Below, piece by piece: positions 46,090-57,694 of a stretch of DNA of 64,000 bases. The notes beneath the pieces are model-generated. The model saw only the letters and a program-made list of their open reading frames with translations, searched no databases and was not told where the DNA came from. Origin of the DNA: Ctenosaura bakeri (Eukaryota > Chordata > Lepidosauria > Squamata > Iguanidae); assembly GCA_948474755.1 (NCBI GenBank), contig CAOLHI010001256.1:186001-250000 (forward strand), in the 5' to 3' direction. The translations under genes and the position numbers were made by a program. Positions within the stretch are counted from its first letter, which is position 1; every line of letters starts with the position of its first letter.

Positions 46090-48730
46090 GTAAGATGATG
46101 CAGTGGATACCTCCTAAGGAATTAAATGCCCTCCATCTGTCCTCATTTGGCAGGGAAAGTCTCAATTAACCCTCTGTCATCCCATTTTTTCAGCTGTTTT
46201 TAAATTGTCCCAGTTTGTCTCTCTTCCTCCCACTTCCCTGCTTTGTCTTTGGTTTATTTCAATTAATACAGAATGAGTTCCAAGTGCAAAAGTAGTTCGG
46301 CCTTAATTAATTCAGCAAGGGGGAAAGGACAAGATAGGGTGAAGTTCTGCTCTTCTCTGTAGGCTCAGGCAAAAGCAAATTGCAGAAGTCTCTTCTGGTT
46401 TGTGCATTCTTCCTCACAATTTCCTCACATAATGTTTGCTATCTTAACCACACTCTGATGTTGCTTGGCCACATGTATCCCAGTTTTCAACAGTGAAATG
46501 TTATAGGGTGCCAGATTTATGCCAGCCTTGATGTTATGATCTTCAGAATGCCTGGCAAATTGATCACAGTGGGCTTCCATGGTAGGCTTCCATATTGTGT
46601 TGAAGTAGATGACAATAAGCCTTTCACCACTCAGGAGAATTCTACTGGTGGGCTATTCGAGGAGGAAACATAATAGGCCTTTTTCCCTGCCTTCACAGCT
46701 GCACCATTAGGACAGTTGTGCACTCTCACATGCTTTCAGTCATCTTCACAATGAATCCTGTGCTAAAGGATTTGTAGTTGATGTGTACATTCTTACGCAT
46801 GTATATTGGAGAAAGAGAAACTACAGAAATGTGGCAATAGACTTGTATCTAAAATTGGAATTGAATGTAGGTGGGTGGAAAATATTGCCATCTAGTGGAG
46901 ATCATAAGATTTTTAAATAAAGATGTCTCTTTTTCAGACAGTTTTATTAACTAATGGTATCATTCTCCAAGGTACATAAAAGAGGAAGATAGTAGTATTG
47001 GTCCTAGTGGTTGATGTACAAAAATCCATAATCTGCAGTTGGGCAATGCCATTAATAACTCCATCCATATAGGATTCCCTTTAAATTTTCAAATGCAAGA
47101 GATGAAACAGCAAGTTTTTAAACAGCATGCAAAAGCAAACATCAAACTCTTATGATACAAGGATGGAAAAAATATTGGTAGAAACCGGAGAAACACAGTG
47201 AAACAGAGACTGAAAAATTAAAAGTTGGAACAGGAAAACCAGCGTAAATTTGCATCACCACTTCACTTTTTCCCCCTCAGGACAAAGATCCCTGTGTGGC
47301 CGTGCCACCTAATAAACAACATTATATGCATTAGGGTGGTGATGGGGCAACCTTTGGGGCACTTAGATGCTGGCTTTTTTAAAGGTCTGTGCTGAGCATC
47401 TTCATGCCTAGGCAAGCAAAGAGCCAAGAGTTTTAACAACAAGAGAGAAAGAACTTCACAGGGGAGGAAATTACACATGTTAAAAAATGCCCAGTAATCC
47501 TGAAGTTCTCTTTCACTGAAAACTAACTTTTCTTCCTTCATAGAAAGGTTAAAACTGTCAAATGTATAATCCACCAAATAAATAATGAAGGTCAAACTGT
47601 AACTGCTTCAGGAAAAAGTCAGGAAAAGAACTGAGTTTTGGTGATAGCGGTAATGGGTTTTGCTGGTATTCATGATAAACCAGTCAAAGAGTCGTTTGTG
47701 TGCTGCGGGTGCCCATGTGAAGAAAATTCAAATGCAAACTCTTTTCAAATCCTCTGTAATCTATAAAAGAAGACAGAATTTTGAGTGACCGTGATCTGCC
47801 TAACCTGTCCACAACCTCTATTAAAAATAAACTCTTCCATAAAGTAAAAGGCTGAGAAAAGACCATGCCATTTCTCCTGCTTGCTTTTAGGCACTTCCAG
47901 AGTGCAAAAGGCCATTGTTAAACTTCTGCTGTGTCAAAATCCAGCTATATATAATTCAGTAAAGCTATAAGCTCATGGTGGAATAAAATGAGAGCACCCT
48001 CCCAGAATACATTAGTATTTCTTAATTGGTTTTGGGCTGGCAGTAGGTCTAAAAAGGGGGCAAGGGGCAGCCAGATACAAAGAGCCAGGTTAAGAGGTTC
48101 CTTGGACTAGCATTAGCTCGGCCTTGGAATACAGTATTAAGAGAACTGTGACTCTTCCAATGTGGTAACGGGAATGATTACATTGGGATGGACTGAATGA
48201 AGACTGGAATAACCTTTTTTTAGACTACAACTAGTCTACAACTAGTCCCTAGTGGCCATATTGGCTGAGGATTCTGGGAGCTATAGTCCAAAACATACCT
48301 GTATCAGTTTTTGGGCCTTTACAGTGGATTCGGAAATATTTTCAACAGAAAGTGATGGCAGAACGTTTTCATTACAAGCCAAATACAAATTTCAACAGAA
48401 CTTGATCTCTCTTTATAGTGAGGTCAAGGTAAGAGCAATGTTTTAATTTCATCTTTTTTTTTAATTTCAAATTTCATCAATATTTAGAATACATTAAGCG
48501 GGCCTCTGTGTATCCTATCTAGAAAGCAGGGGGGATAGGCAGAAGTCCCTTAAATATGATGTGGACCAGGAGGAGACACGTGGAAAAGAATTGTTTAAAT
48601 ACAGAGGGTTCAGAGAAATAAGAACAGGAAATGGCCAGAATGAGAGATCTAGGAGGGGAAATGAAACAATAGGGAGAGAGAAACAAAATATGTAAGAGGT
48701 GCATATTGTGGTTCCTCTGCACTTATACCT
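46090..48730. other. unannotated stretch
   Basis: No gene supported. A minus-strand frame at 47263-47595 (110 residues) has no domain that I recognise. A short fragment at 48245-48300 (GGCCATATTGGCTGAGGATT) looks like half of a hAT-like MITE. Confidence 0.35.
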
Positions 48731-48736
48731 GTCTTG

Positions 48737-48916
48737 AGCCCTTTCCGCACTAGAGTGTTGTAGCACTATGATTCCACTTTCAACCTCCTATGGAATCCTG
48801 GGGTTTGCAGTTTCGGGAGGGGCCAAGTGGCCCCTCCCGAAACTGCAAACCCCAGGATTCCATAGGAGGTTGAAAGTGGAATCATAGTGCTACAACACTC
48901 TAGTGCGGAAAGGGGC
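48737..48916. mobile_element. near-perfect 180-bp palindromic MITE, TSD TTG
   Basis: The arms are 90 bp each and match at 87 of 90 positions; the differences are the two outermost bases and one at the centre. TTG at 48734-48736 is repeated at 48917-48919. It has the same length and internal order as the copy at 22965 (TTCCACTTTCAACCTCCT, GGAATCCTGGGGTTTGCAGT, TTCGGGAGGGGCC), differing mainly in the outer 40 bases of each arm. Confidence 0.93.
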
Positions 48917-49299
48917 TTGGTTACCTGGGTTGACAGTATTTCAAAACTTTCAATCTGGATGCTTGAAGAATGTCCAGAAACCTTCATTGCAGCAGAATGG
49001 TCAGCTACATTGCTGTCATTCATACTGTTCTTCTCCTCTGTTAAAAGTTACTGGCTTCCCATAAATTGTCAGGCCCAATTTAAAGAGCTACTTCTAACCT
49101 TCAAAATCTGAAATGACTTGGAATCTGAATTTTTGGAATGCCTGAATGAAAATGCCTGCACATCCCACCTAGGGACATAAATCTTCACTGACTTCAGTCC
49201 TTCACTAACTTAATTTCAATAAGTAATTTTAGTAGTTTTCTTCCCACTGCAAGAAAAACCTTGAAAACTGCTTAGAACTGGAAGATTGTTCACACCTCT

Positions 49300-49385
49300 G
49301 GACTTAAACAACAACAACAAAAAAGATTTATGTGCAGAAAACAGCTTTTTGTGCAAACAACAACAACAACAAACAAACAAACAAA
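49300..49385. repeat. two (CAA)n runs
   Basis: AACAACAACAA runs at about 49308-49321 and 49357-49385 lie either side of a short unique piece. They may be decayed SINE tails, but no SINE body is recognisable. Confidence 0.7.
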
Positions 49386-49579
49386 GCCCCATCCATGTGG
49401 AGGTTTCTCATATAGAAAAGCACCATACTGTGAAAATTCTTGATGTGGAGGAATCCCCTTTTTTCAAATATTATTTCCATTTTCATCCTTTCACTATCTC
49501 AGGTGTAGTGAGTGAGCATGAGGGTCAGGGTCTTCCCAACAGTGGCACATTGGCAGGGGTTTTTATGCAGTGATACTTA

Positions 49580-49768
49580 GGACATTTCTTCACTACACTG
49601 TGCTATTATTCCACCTTCAACATCCGATGGAATCCAGGGGTTTGCAGTTTAGGAAGGGGCATTTAGAATTCTCAGCCAGAGAGCACTTTGGCCGCAGTAA
49701 ACTACAAAGTCCAGAATTCCGTGGGATGTTGAAAGTGGAATAATAACACTATATAGCACTACTAGCAC
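49580..49768. mobile_element. foldback MITE (202-bp class), worn right end
   Basis: Starts GGACATTTCTTCACTACACT and has the 202-class middle CAGAGAGCACTTTGGCCGCA. The right arm GGATGTTGAAAGTGGAATAA degrades into TATAGCACTACTAGC before the expected end. A Helitron begins about 15 bp later. Confidence 0.8.
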
Positions 49769-49782
49769 GTTTATCTGATTTT

Positions 49783-50261
49783 GCCTGATTTTGCCTGGTA
49801 TTTTATTTTCTCACTGGTAACACTTGTTAGAAATACCTTAGGAATTACCTTACCATACCTTAGGAATTAGATGCTGTTGAAATATACAGATTTGAGATCC
49901 TGTGTCTGTAATTCCCCAAACTGCCTTGTCCAGTACCTGTAAACTTCTCCCCACATTCCCCAATCCAATCTGTATGCAGAGCTATTAACATCAGAGGTTT
50001 GGTTTCTGAAGGAATACACTGGCTTTCTCCTGGCTGCTAGGCCTCGTCTCCATAGCAACCAGCCAGGACCAAGAGCTCTCTGTCTGAGAATTATAAAGGC
50101 CCCTCCCCAAACTGCCAACCCCAGGATTCCATAGAATCTTATCAGGCAGCCAATCATATGAGGCTTTCCCGCCTGACACAGCCAATCATATGAGGTCTTT
50201 GCCTGCCTGACACAGACAAACAGACAAACTCACAGACAAACTTTGACTTTTATATAGTAGA
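49783..50261 (-). mobile_element. non-autonomous Helitron copy 1
   Basis: On the minus strand the 5' end is TCTACTATATAAAAGTCAAA, preceded by A as expected for Helitron insertion between A and T. The body is shared with the copy at 59601: CCAATCATATGAGG repeated, GGTTGCTATGGAGAC, CCAATCCAATCTGTATGCAG and CCTTAGGAATTACCTTACC (some of these read on the plus strand). The 3' hairpin/CTAG end is missing. The middle includes CCAACCCCAGGATTCCATAG, which matches a foldback MITE arm. No Rep/helicase is encoded. Confidence 0.75.
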
Positions 50262-50882
50262 TAATCAATGTAGGGTGTAACCGGTCATAGAAATATCAAT
50301 CTCGTTCCTCTTCATGTTTTTAGACTTCAGATAAAAAGTTTTGTTTACTTATTTATCCATTCAGAATGCAATGTTTTCATTAACATGCATTTGTCTGTCC
50401 TTTCTGATTGATATGTACTTTTCTGCTTTTGGGAAAGAAGGATCATTACTTTTTAATAACTAATTGTTTCTGTTCTGAATTATTTTAAAACACAAGAACT
50501 GCTTTTTGAGCTTCCAGGAGAAAGCCAAAAAGTCACTAATACATGTTTTAAAACATAAAGTACTGGAAATGAAATAGACTAAAATATAAATGTATGTGTC
50601 TGTATTCATGAGCATGAACATCATTTTTATTCTGAAAAAGAATCTTAAGTGGTTAACTTAGAATGCAGCTGCCATGTAACATTTACTGAAGTAAAACAAA
50701 AAGATGTAGCCTTGAGTACACATAGGTCTACATATCCTCCACATGTCCTGATTTGGCAGGGAGAGTCCTGATTCATTCTCTGTTGTCTTACTTTTTCAGC
50801 TGCTTTAAAAATGTCTCTGTTTCGCAGTCCTTCTCCTGCTTTCCCCCTTTGCTCTCTGCTTATTTGCATTGTTGAAAACTGA
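50262..50882. other. unannotated stretch
   Basis: No gene or recognisable repeat seen. Confidence 0.4.
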
Positions 50883-51006
50883 GGGTCCTTCTGCACTATG
50901 CTAATATAGTGCTATTATTCCACTTTCAACCTCCTATGGAATCCTGAGATTTGCAGTTTAGAGAGAGGGATTTAGAATTCGCAGTCAGAAAGCATTTTGG
51001 CCTCAG
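50883..51006. mobile_element. MITE left part (202-bp class)
   Basis: GGGTCCTTCTGCACTATGCT, TTCCACTTTCAACCTCCTAT and AGTCAGAAAGCATTTTGGCC follow the 202-class order. The right arm is not found. The sequence changes abruptly at about 51007 to an unrelated GC-richer block. Confidence 0.75.
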
Positions 51007-51400
51007 TAGTTTTCATTGTGGATGTGGCAGCACAGGAGTGTGTGTGCAGGTACTGAAACTGCTCCCTTGTTTGCAAACAAGGAAGCAGTTTGGGTACGCA
51101 CACATGCTTGCTGCCATGTTCCCTTTGGGATGCAGCAGCAGGTGGTACAGGCACCAACAGTTATGGTGGCAAGTGTGTGCATGTGCCCAAACTGTTTCCC
51201 TTGTTTGCCAAGGAGGGAGCAGTTTTAGCACCTGCATGCCCCCACCCCCAGCTGCCATATCTCCTGTGACTGCCATTGTTGCTGGTGTCCAGCATCAGGG
51301 CTTTGTGGACCCCTGTAAGGGCTCGACAGAGCCCCGGGGGTCCATGGACTCCAGGTATAGAACCACTGGTATAGAAGAACTAATTTCTAGAGCAACATAA
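51007..51400. repeat. block with two hairpin units
   Basis: A foldback centred near 51073 (CTGCTCCCTTGTTTGC paired with AAACAAGGAAGCAG) is followed about 135 bp on by a related foldback (AACTGTTTCCCTTGTTTGC and CAAGGAGGGAGCAGTT). Both sit in GTGTGTGCA-type flanks. Open frames on both strands here follow the palindromes and carry no domain. The final part, with GGGGGTCCATGGACTCCAGG and AACCACTGG, has a MITE-like look. It may be the inside of a larger element that starts at 50883. Confidence 0.55.
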
Positions 51401-52250
51401 TCCACTAGATCTCAGGGGCTATTCCCACATGCTCTTCTGCCTTTCTGCCAAAATGATCTAGTTTTCAAAAATCTTAGGAAAGTGGATGTAGAGATTTTTA
51501 TGGGTGCAATGTGAATAGAAGGAAGCAGTGCAGTGCTTTTGTGTTAAAGGGGTGATGTATTAAACCAGTCAAGATACTGTATGCAGACAAAGTCTGTTTT
51601 TTTCTTGTTTGCTCCTGACAGGTTAGATCCAGAAGATGGTGCTCACTCCTAACCAAATATACAAAGAGTTTTTCACTGGAGGGAAAGAAACTTGCTCAGT
51701 TCTTCCTGTTCTCCATATAACTGATCATTACTGTCATCTTGAAACTAAAACTATGTTGGCCTATATTAGAAGCCTGATGGAGGATGTTCCCCTGCTTGGC
51801 TGAAATTTTTAAACTGAGAGTGGGGATGTGAGCATACCTGTAATCCCAGTGTTATTGTGTGCCCAGCAGCTTCCTAGACCTTTCCACACTGAGCACAGAA
51901 CTCTGTATAGCCTTGTAGCTGTGTCTGGTTAAAGGCAGATACAGAACTTCTGTGATTAAGAATACAGGATAAAGGTGGGTCAGTCCTGATCACAGGAGTT
52001 CTGTAGCCATAATCAACTGGATGAGGTTATGCAGCCTTTTACAAATCAGCACACTCGACACAAGTTTTCAGGGGAATATGACATTCAGAGTGTGGTATAC
52101 ATGTGTGCCTATATCTACACTCCCAGTTTAGAGTCCCACACAAGCAGGTGACTGCCTGTATAGGTCTATAATGCCACATGCTTTCAAGCATAAATAGAAA
52201 TGGGATGTTGTTTGGGTAATCCTCTTGTGAGGATTCATCAAGGATAGTAT
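51401..52250. other. unannotated stretch
   Basis: CCTTTCCACACTGAGCACAG at about 51886 resembles a MITE-type end, but no partner end was found. No gene seen. Confidence 0.35.
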
Positions 52251-52253
52251 TTG

Positions 52254-52449
52254 GGAGCTAGTGTGGTACAGTGTTTCAAGTGTTGGACTATGTCCCTAGA
52301 CTAGGGTTTTATTCTCTGCTAGACCATGGGAACCATGGGTGATCTTGGGCATTTCATGTACTCTCAGCCCCAGAAAACCCCGTGACAGGTTCACCTTGGG
52401 GTCACTATAAGTCAGCAATGATTTGAAGGCACAGAACAACAACAACAAA
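52254..52449 (+). mobile_element. tRNA-derived SINE
   Basis: Head GAGCTAGTGTGGTACAGTGT, a decayed box B, GTGATCTTGGGCATTTCATG, CCGTGACAGGTTCACCTTGG, AGCAATGATTTGAAGGCACA and an ACAACAACAACA tail. It is immediately upstream of the 454-bp element. Confidence 0.78.
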
Positions 52450-52461
52450 ATATTTGGCTGT

Positions 52462-52915
52462 GGACTTTTCCACACTTGGTTTTTAAAATGGGGCGGTGTG
52501 TCCTCCCGCAAGGACGTTCGCATTTGGGGGCGAACTGAGTTCGGACTACTTACCGTTTGTCCGGACTTCAGCCTGCTTCAGAACGTCCAGAACTGGTGGT
52601 TGCCCGTGCTATTGAAAGACCGATTAAAAGAGGACTTTCAATAGTGCAGCGCGCCCAGTCCATCACTCTATAAAGTATAGATCTACAGGTTTGCGCCAGT
52701 GCGAGTCTGCAGATCTTCCGGGGGCGGGCTTCTGGCTGGCGAGCTTCTCCGGTTGGTGGAGAGCCTCCGCCAACTGGAAGTCTCCATTTTCGTCGCCGCA
52801 GAGTGTGTAGCGTGGGCGCATGCTGCTCCGGACCGTTGTGGATCGTCAGGGGAGAGTGTGACTGTCTGGTGAGTAATGGACTGCCCCATTTCCCCCCTAA
52901 AGTGTGGGAAAGCCC
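52462..52915. mobile_element. 454-bp CpG-rich element, TSD TGT
   Basis: Ends GGACTTTTCCACACTT and, reverse-complemented, GGGCTTTCCCACACTT form short terminal inverted repeats. TGT at 52459-52461 is repeated at 52916-52918. The inside is GC-rich with many CpG sites, unlike its AT-rich flanks. It contains GTTCGGACTACTTACCG and a mirrored pair TATTGAAAGACCGATTAAAAGAGGACTTTCAATA (stems TATTGAAAG and CTTTCAATA). No transposase is visible. Retained CpG suggests a young insertion or selection; it is not an obvious gene promoter. Confidence 0.72.
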
Positions 52916-52919
52916 TGTG

Positions 52920-55900
52920 TGTATATATGGGGTGAGAATTTTTTTTCTTACAGATTCACCTTCTCCTCAATATGATGATGATGATTTTTTTCTGAAACTG
53001 GAAATTCAAGGTTGTATAACAGATCTCAGCTATATAGAAATGATCTAGTCTTAGAGGAGAAATTAGTCTTTCTTGTGCTCAGAGTAATACACACAGTGGT
53101 GAATGATTGCCTTTGGGAGGAAAAAAAAAACCCAGCTCATCTAAGACAGAAAAGATAATGCTAATCAGCTATTTTGTAGCAGATCATTTGAAAATGGTAG
53201 ATAACATGGCAGCATCGTTCATCCCAGTCATCATATGTCTCAAAGGCTTGCTTTTGCTTCAAAGTAAAAATAAAAGAGAGAGAGAAAATAATATTTAAAA
53301 CTGTTTCTGTGGGTTACTACTGTCACAACAAGTGAAGAGACAAGTCCTGTGCTTAAGTGTTAATTACCTAACTGAAGTTAATGGCATAAAGCTTAGTCTC
53401 CAACCATCAACTCTCTCAGCTGTTCTATATTCCCTGCGGAGGACACTAAGCTTTAACAGCCATTGTTTAGCTATTTTCTAGATTAATTATGAACACTGTG
53501 CTCAAATCAAAGAGCTTAATGTGTCATACCAGGATAAATCGACAGAGAGCCCAATTTATGACTTTAAAAAGATCTAGGCTATGATGTATATATGAAAGGG
53601 AGGATTAAATTATGCTAATTCCAATAACAAGAGTTAATGCCAAAGCAATCTACATATAGCCATTATTTATCCTGTAAAGAAATAACATAATATTCTAACA
53701 ATATAAAGGTGATGAGACACAGATTTCTCATGAATGAAATGGGATGTGTAGCCCACACATGGGCTCACTTCTAGCTTTTTCATTTTGCAAGCACTAAAAA
53801 TCTGAACAAATATATCCAGCTTCTGGAGATTTGGGTGATACTGGGAAATACGTAGAAAGAAGTCTGATGTAGAAAACAATTGGTTCATTTTCTTTTGATT
53901 CCAAGAGAAACAACGTTTATATACTGGCAACAACAGATTTTGCAGCAGATTTCAAGCACAGGATTTAACATCCATATACACCTTAGGGAAAGGAAACAGA
54001 AACTCAGTACCTCAGGCACAATTCCCTTTCAGTGCAATTTATTTTGACATATTGTGTTTCACATACACACTAAATCATATTTGGTACATTCAGTTGACAT
54101 TGTTATTATCCCCAGTATCTCCTAGTCTATATATGATGAGCTGGCATATGCTAAGATATAACTTGTTCAAATGTGAGCGTAGTGACTATATGAGTTTGGT
54201 ATTGGTCTAAGCAAGATACAGACACAGGTGGTCTTCCAGATATCTTTGACCTACAGGTCACATCAGTACTGGCCTTCACAGCTAGCAGTGGGGTATCATG
54301 AGAGCTGAAGACCTTGAACATCTGGAGAGACACGGTGCCCATTCCTGATCAAAAGGATCTTTCCGGGTTCCTTAAAATCCAACCCCACTGACTGCACAGA
54401 GAATAAGGATCCCTTCTGACTTCATGGCAAGAATTCTGTTTTCTGTTAGTGTGGGCACCTTGAAACAATATTTTTTAATACCTGAAAAAGACACTTGACA
54501 GCCTGGTGCTGAAAAAGGCATGTCAGAAATGGGGAAAGCCCACAGACTGCACATGCCTTCCACTTTCTGCTTTGCACTCCACAAGTCCCTCATCCCCCAA
54601 AAACCTTTGCATCCCACAAAATCCAGTCCTGTAGGCTTTGAGGAATGAAGATTTGCAGTAAATTAACCTTCAGGCCCTCAAAACTTCAAAGCCCTAAAGC
54701 CCCTAAATCTTTTTTTTAAAAAAAAAAAGCTTCTGAAAACCTAGAAATTGTCACTGGAAGTAACTTCTAGTAGTTACTTCTGATTGATTTTCAGCTAAAA
54801 ATTATGTGTGTGGGGGGGGGGCAGCATGCAGACATTACCTGGCCCTGCTGCCCTTACTCATCCTTTATATATCCAAAGTGAAAAAATGGCATAATTTTGG
54901 GGCCACTGAATTTCAGGTGTTTTTTTTAAAAAAAATTAAATGTAGGAAAGCTATACACAGCTGAGAGATTCATTTATCTATGCTGAGAGATTTGAGTGCT
55001 TAGCTCTTAAAAGTCTGCAGATATGTATTCACCTGTCAGTGATGAACGTATTTCTGTTTCCTTGAGAAACTTCTCAGCTTTACAACTAAAACACCACTTT
55101 TTTTCTTTTTGTTGACTACATTTTGAGCAGAATGTCTCTGCTTAGTTTAGACTCTTTTCTGAGTTTGCACACACACACAGCAATCGTCAAATTACAGTTT
55201 GTATCACAATGACACCCCATTCAGTTCTATTACTTTTACAAGCCTGTACTGGGTTGTGCTTTTGAAACTTTGTTGAGGAAGGTACTCTATGGGCTTCTAC
55301 TAAGCTTATAGTGTTGTTATGATCCATAACTCTCTCTCTCTGTCACTAAACGCATACACACACAGAGTACATATATATGCAATACTTTCCACGTATATGA
55401 TGCAAACATACGATGTGCATGTACACACACACATGCACACAAACACCTATCCGTTAAGCTGTTTAGAGTTCTCTATAAGTTTTGAGGCCTCTTGAGGCAT
55501 TTCTTGTAACCATCTTAGGGCTCTTGACACAAGCCACACCATGTTGAAATGGCATGACTAACATCTTTACCTATGTTGTTTGCTTGTGCCAACCTCCCTT
55601 CTGATGATAATATTTGCCCCTGAAGAACAAGGAAAACAGATTTAGAGTCACAGGAAGAGGTGAAATCTGCAACTCCTAGTTTATGGACATAATCATAGCT
55701 TCTAGAAATTTAGCTCTGGTTTCTCCTATTGGGGTACTTCTTTATCTCAGTCCTAGACTGCAGAAAACTGGCTTCTTGTCTAGAACATCTAGTAAGCCAA
55801 GTAATGGCAGAGGTTTGTATACTGCTGGGGATCAGATGCACAAGAGCTGTACCTACTTACAGCTGAAGAAGCAGGAGAGAACTTTCTCTGCTTCTGTTTC

Positions 55901-57515
55901 TCTACTGCACTCATTTACCTCTGTGATCAATAAAGTTATATTTTGTATCAGCAGTGACTTCATTTTACTTCGGCATACCCTTGGTCCTAGTGTGGCAGGA
56001 CCTCCAAAATAATGCATACTATACAAAAAGTAATTGTTGATGTATATTTTTCAATTTTGCACACTTTTCACAGACATGTACGAAAAAAGGCCTTGAAAAT
56101 GCATAAATTTGACAAAACAAATCTTGTTCTATGCCATGGGAAAAACTGTGCAAGGGTGAATCCTCTCAGGATTTATATCCCTATTACTCCTTCATAAAAC
56201 CTTGGGGGTTTCACAAATTAGATATGCTCAGTAGCAATGGATGAGCAACTCTGTCAGTCATAAAAAGAGGGCAACATTGACATTGGCATTACTCCATTGT
56301 TAATTTGCTAAGAGGTATTGTTGAATAGGTAAGATATAGAATGACATAAGCAAATCCTGCATCATTCTGTGTTGTACAATGTCATTTGTCTGGTATCCTT
56401 GTTTTATGTTAATTCTGGATGTTAAGCATGTTTTATATCTCTCACTACCAGATAACTCTTATGATTACTTTGTACTCTTGACATCATTCTACGCTGGATA
56501 TATTTTATATCCCCACAAGATGCATAGATAAATGAGATTTGCTCCGTATGAGAATCTGACCTCTGAATTATTCATTAATTGGAAAAACCCAACGGTTTTT
56601 GTCTTTTGCTTAAGTAATTGAGCAGTCAGTGCATCTTATATTTATTCTAGGAAAGGAAGATGTCTCCACATATTTGTGTGTCTATCTATCTATGGCAGCC
56701 ATAACTTATCGAGACATCATGCCAGGCACCTCAAAATTTGAAAGAGTAGTTTTGCTTGTCACCTAAGAGCCAGTGATGAGTTTCAAGTTGAAATTCCAAA
56801 TGGGGGTGTTGCTAGAAATGAAGAAGGGTATGGAGTCATAAGTCATTAGGAAATTACAGTCAATGCCTCAAAATTTGACAAAAGTGGGGTTTCTTTCCTT
56901 TCCTTTCCTTTTTTTTCCTTTTCTTTTTTGTTGTCATTCATATGGTAGTACCTGATGTAACACTGGATTTTTTAAAAACGATTACAACCTTACTTCTGGT
57001 AAGATTACTGAGGTAAAAAGGAGGTAGCAGGAAAACAGGAGGTCTCATGAACCACTTTGAGAGAATTAGCTGTGGATCTGGGCAGTATGGGGTACATTTC
57101 CACTGGCTTAAATTAAATAAATCATGCTTGTGTCATTTCAGTTAAGATTTGAGTGAGTAAAAGATGTTTACTCAGAGACAAGTCTGAGAAAAATTGCTTT
57201 TTGTTGGTCTTACTATCAGGTAAATATGCACAGGACTGCTGTTATGATGAACAGGCAATATTAGAAGGACTGACAAGAAACTAGTGACATATGATAAAAA
57301 ATAATGTAAACCCAAAGTGAAGAGATTATTCAGACAGATGTTAGTCCAATACAACAGGTAAGAGGTTTTCATCATTATAACTATGCTGAAAGGCAAACTT
57401 CATACTTCTACACAGGCATGGTTGAGAATTTTGTTGAACTCTAAAAATCCACATCAATTTACTGAGTTCACAGTCCCTGGAATGAATTGTGGACCTGAAT
57501 GAATACTGCAGATTG
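52920..57515. other. mostly repeat-poor AT-rich stretch
   Basis: No gene recognised. About 53290-53700 is repeat-free and dense in ATTA/TAAT and AATTA words, a pattern common in conserved developmental enhancers; this is inference only. Simple repeats are a CA-rich patch near 55360-55445 and a pyrimidine run at 56888-56930. A possible worn hAT-like MITE lies at 54226-54348. Confidence 0.3.
54226..54348. mobile_element. possible worn hAT-like MITE
   Basis: Left CTTCCAGATATCTTTGACCT and right GAACATCTGGAGAGACACGG are mirrored in the manner of the AGATGTTNNGGACT / CATCTGGAGGGCCAC squamate MITE. The middle retains GTACTGGCCTTCACAGC. It is heavily diverged. Confidence 0.45.
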
Positions 57516-57519
57516 AGTA

Positions 57520-57692
57520 AATTTCATAGCGTTTTCTTATACAAGAAACACTCAGAGGAGGTTTTGCCATTTCTTTCATCTGAAATATATCCTGCAACAC
57601 CTGGTATTTGTTGGAAGTCTCCTGTTCAAGTACTAACTAGAGCTGACTCCGCTTAGCTTCCAAAATCAGACAGCATTTGGCGCCTTTAGACA
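57520..57692 (-). mobile_element. 5S rRNA-derived SINE
   Basis: On the plus strand it has body blocks GGAGGTTTTGCCATTTCTTT and CATCTGAAATATATCCTGCA, then the 5S reverse complement CAAGTACTAACTAGAGCTGA and CTTAGCTTCCAAAATCAGAC. Part of the tail is missing. Confidence 0.8.
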
Positions 57693-57694
57693 CT

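Noticed and set aside
47263..47595. 110-residue minus-strand open frame
   Set aside because: No recognisable domain, no splice-site context and a length reachable by chance. It is mentioned only as unassigned.
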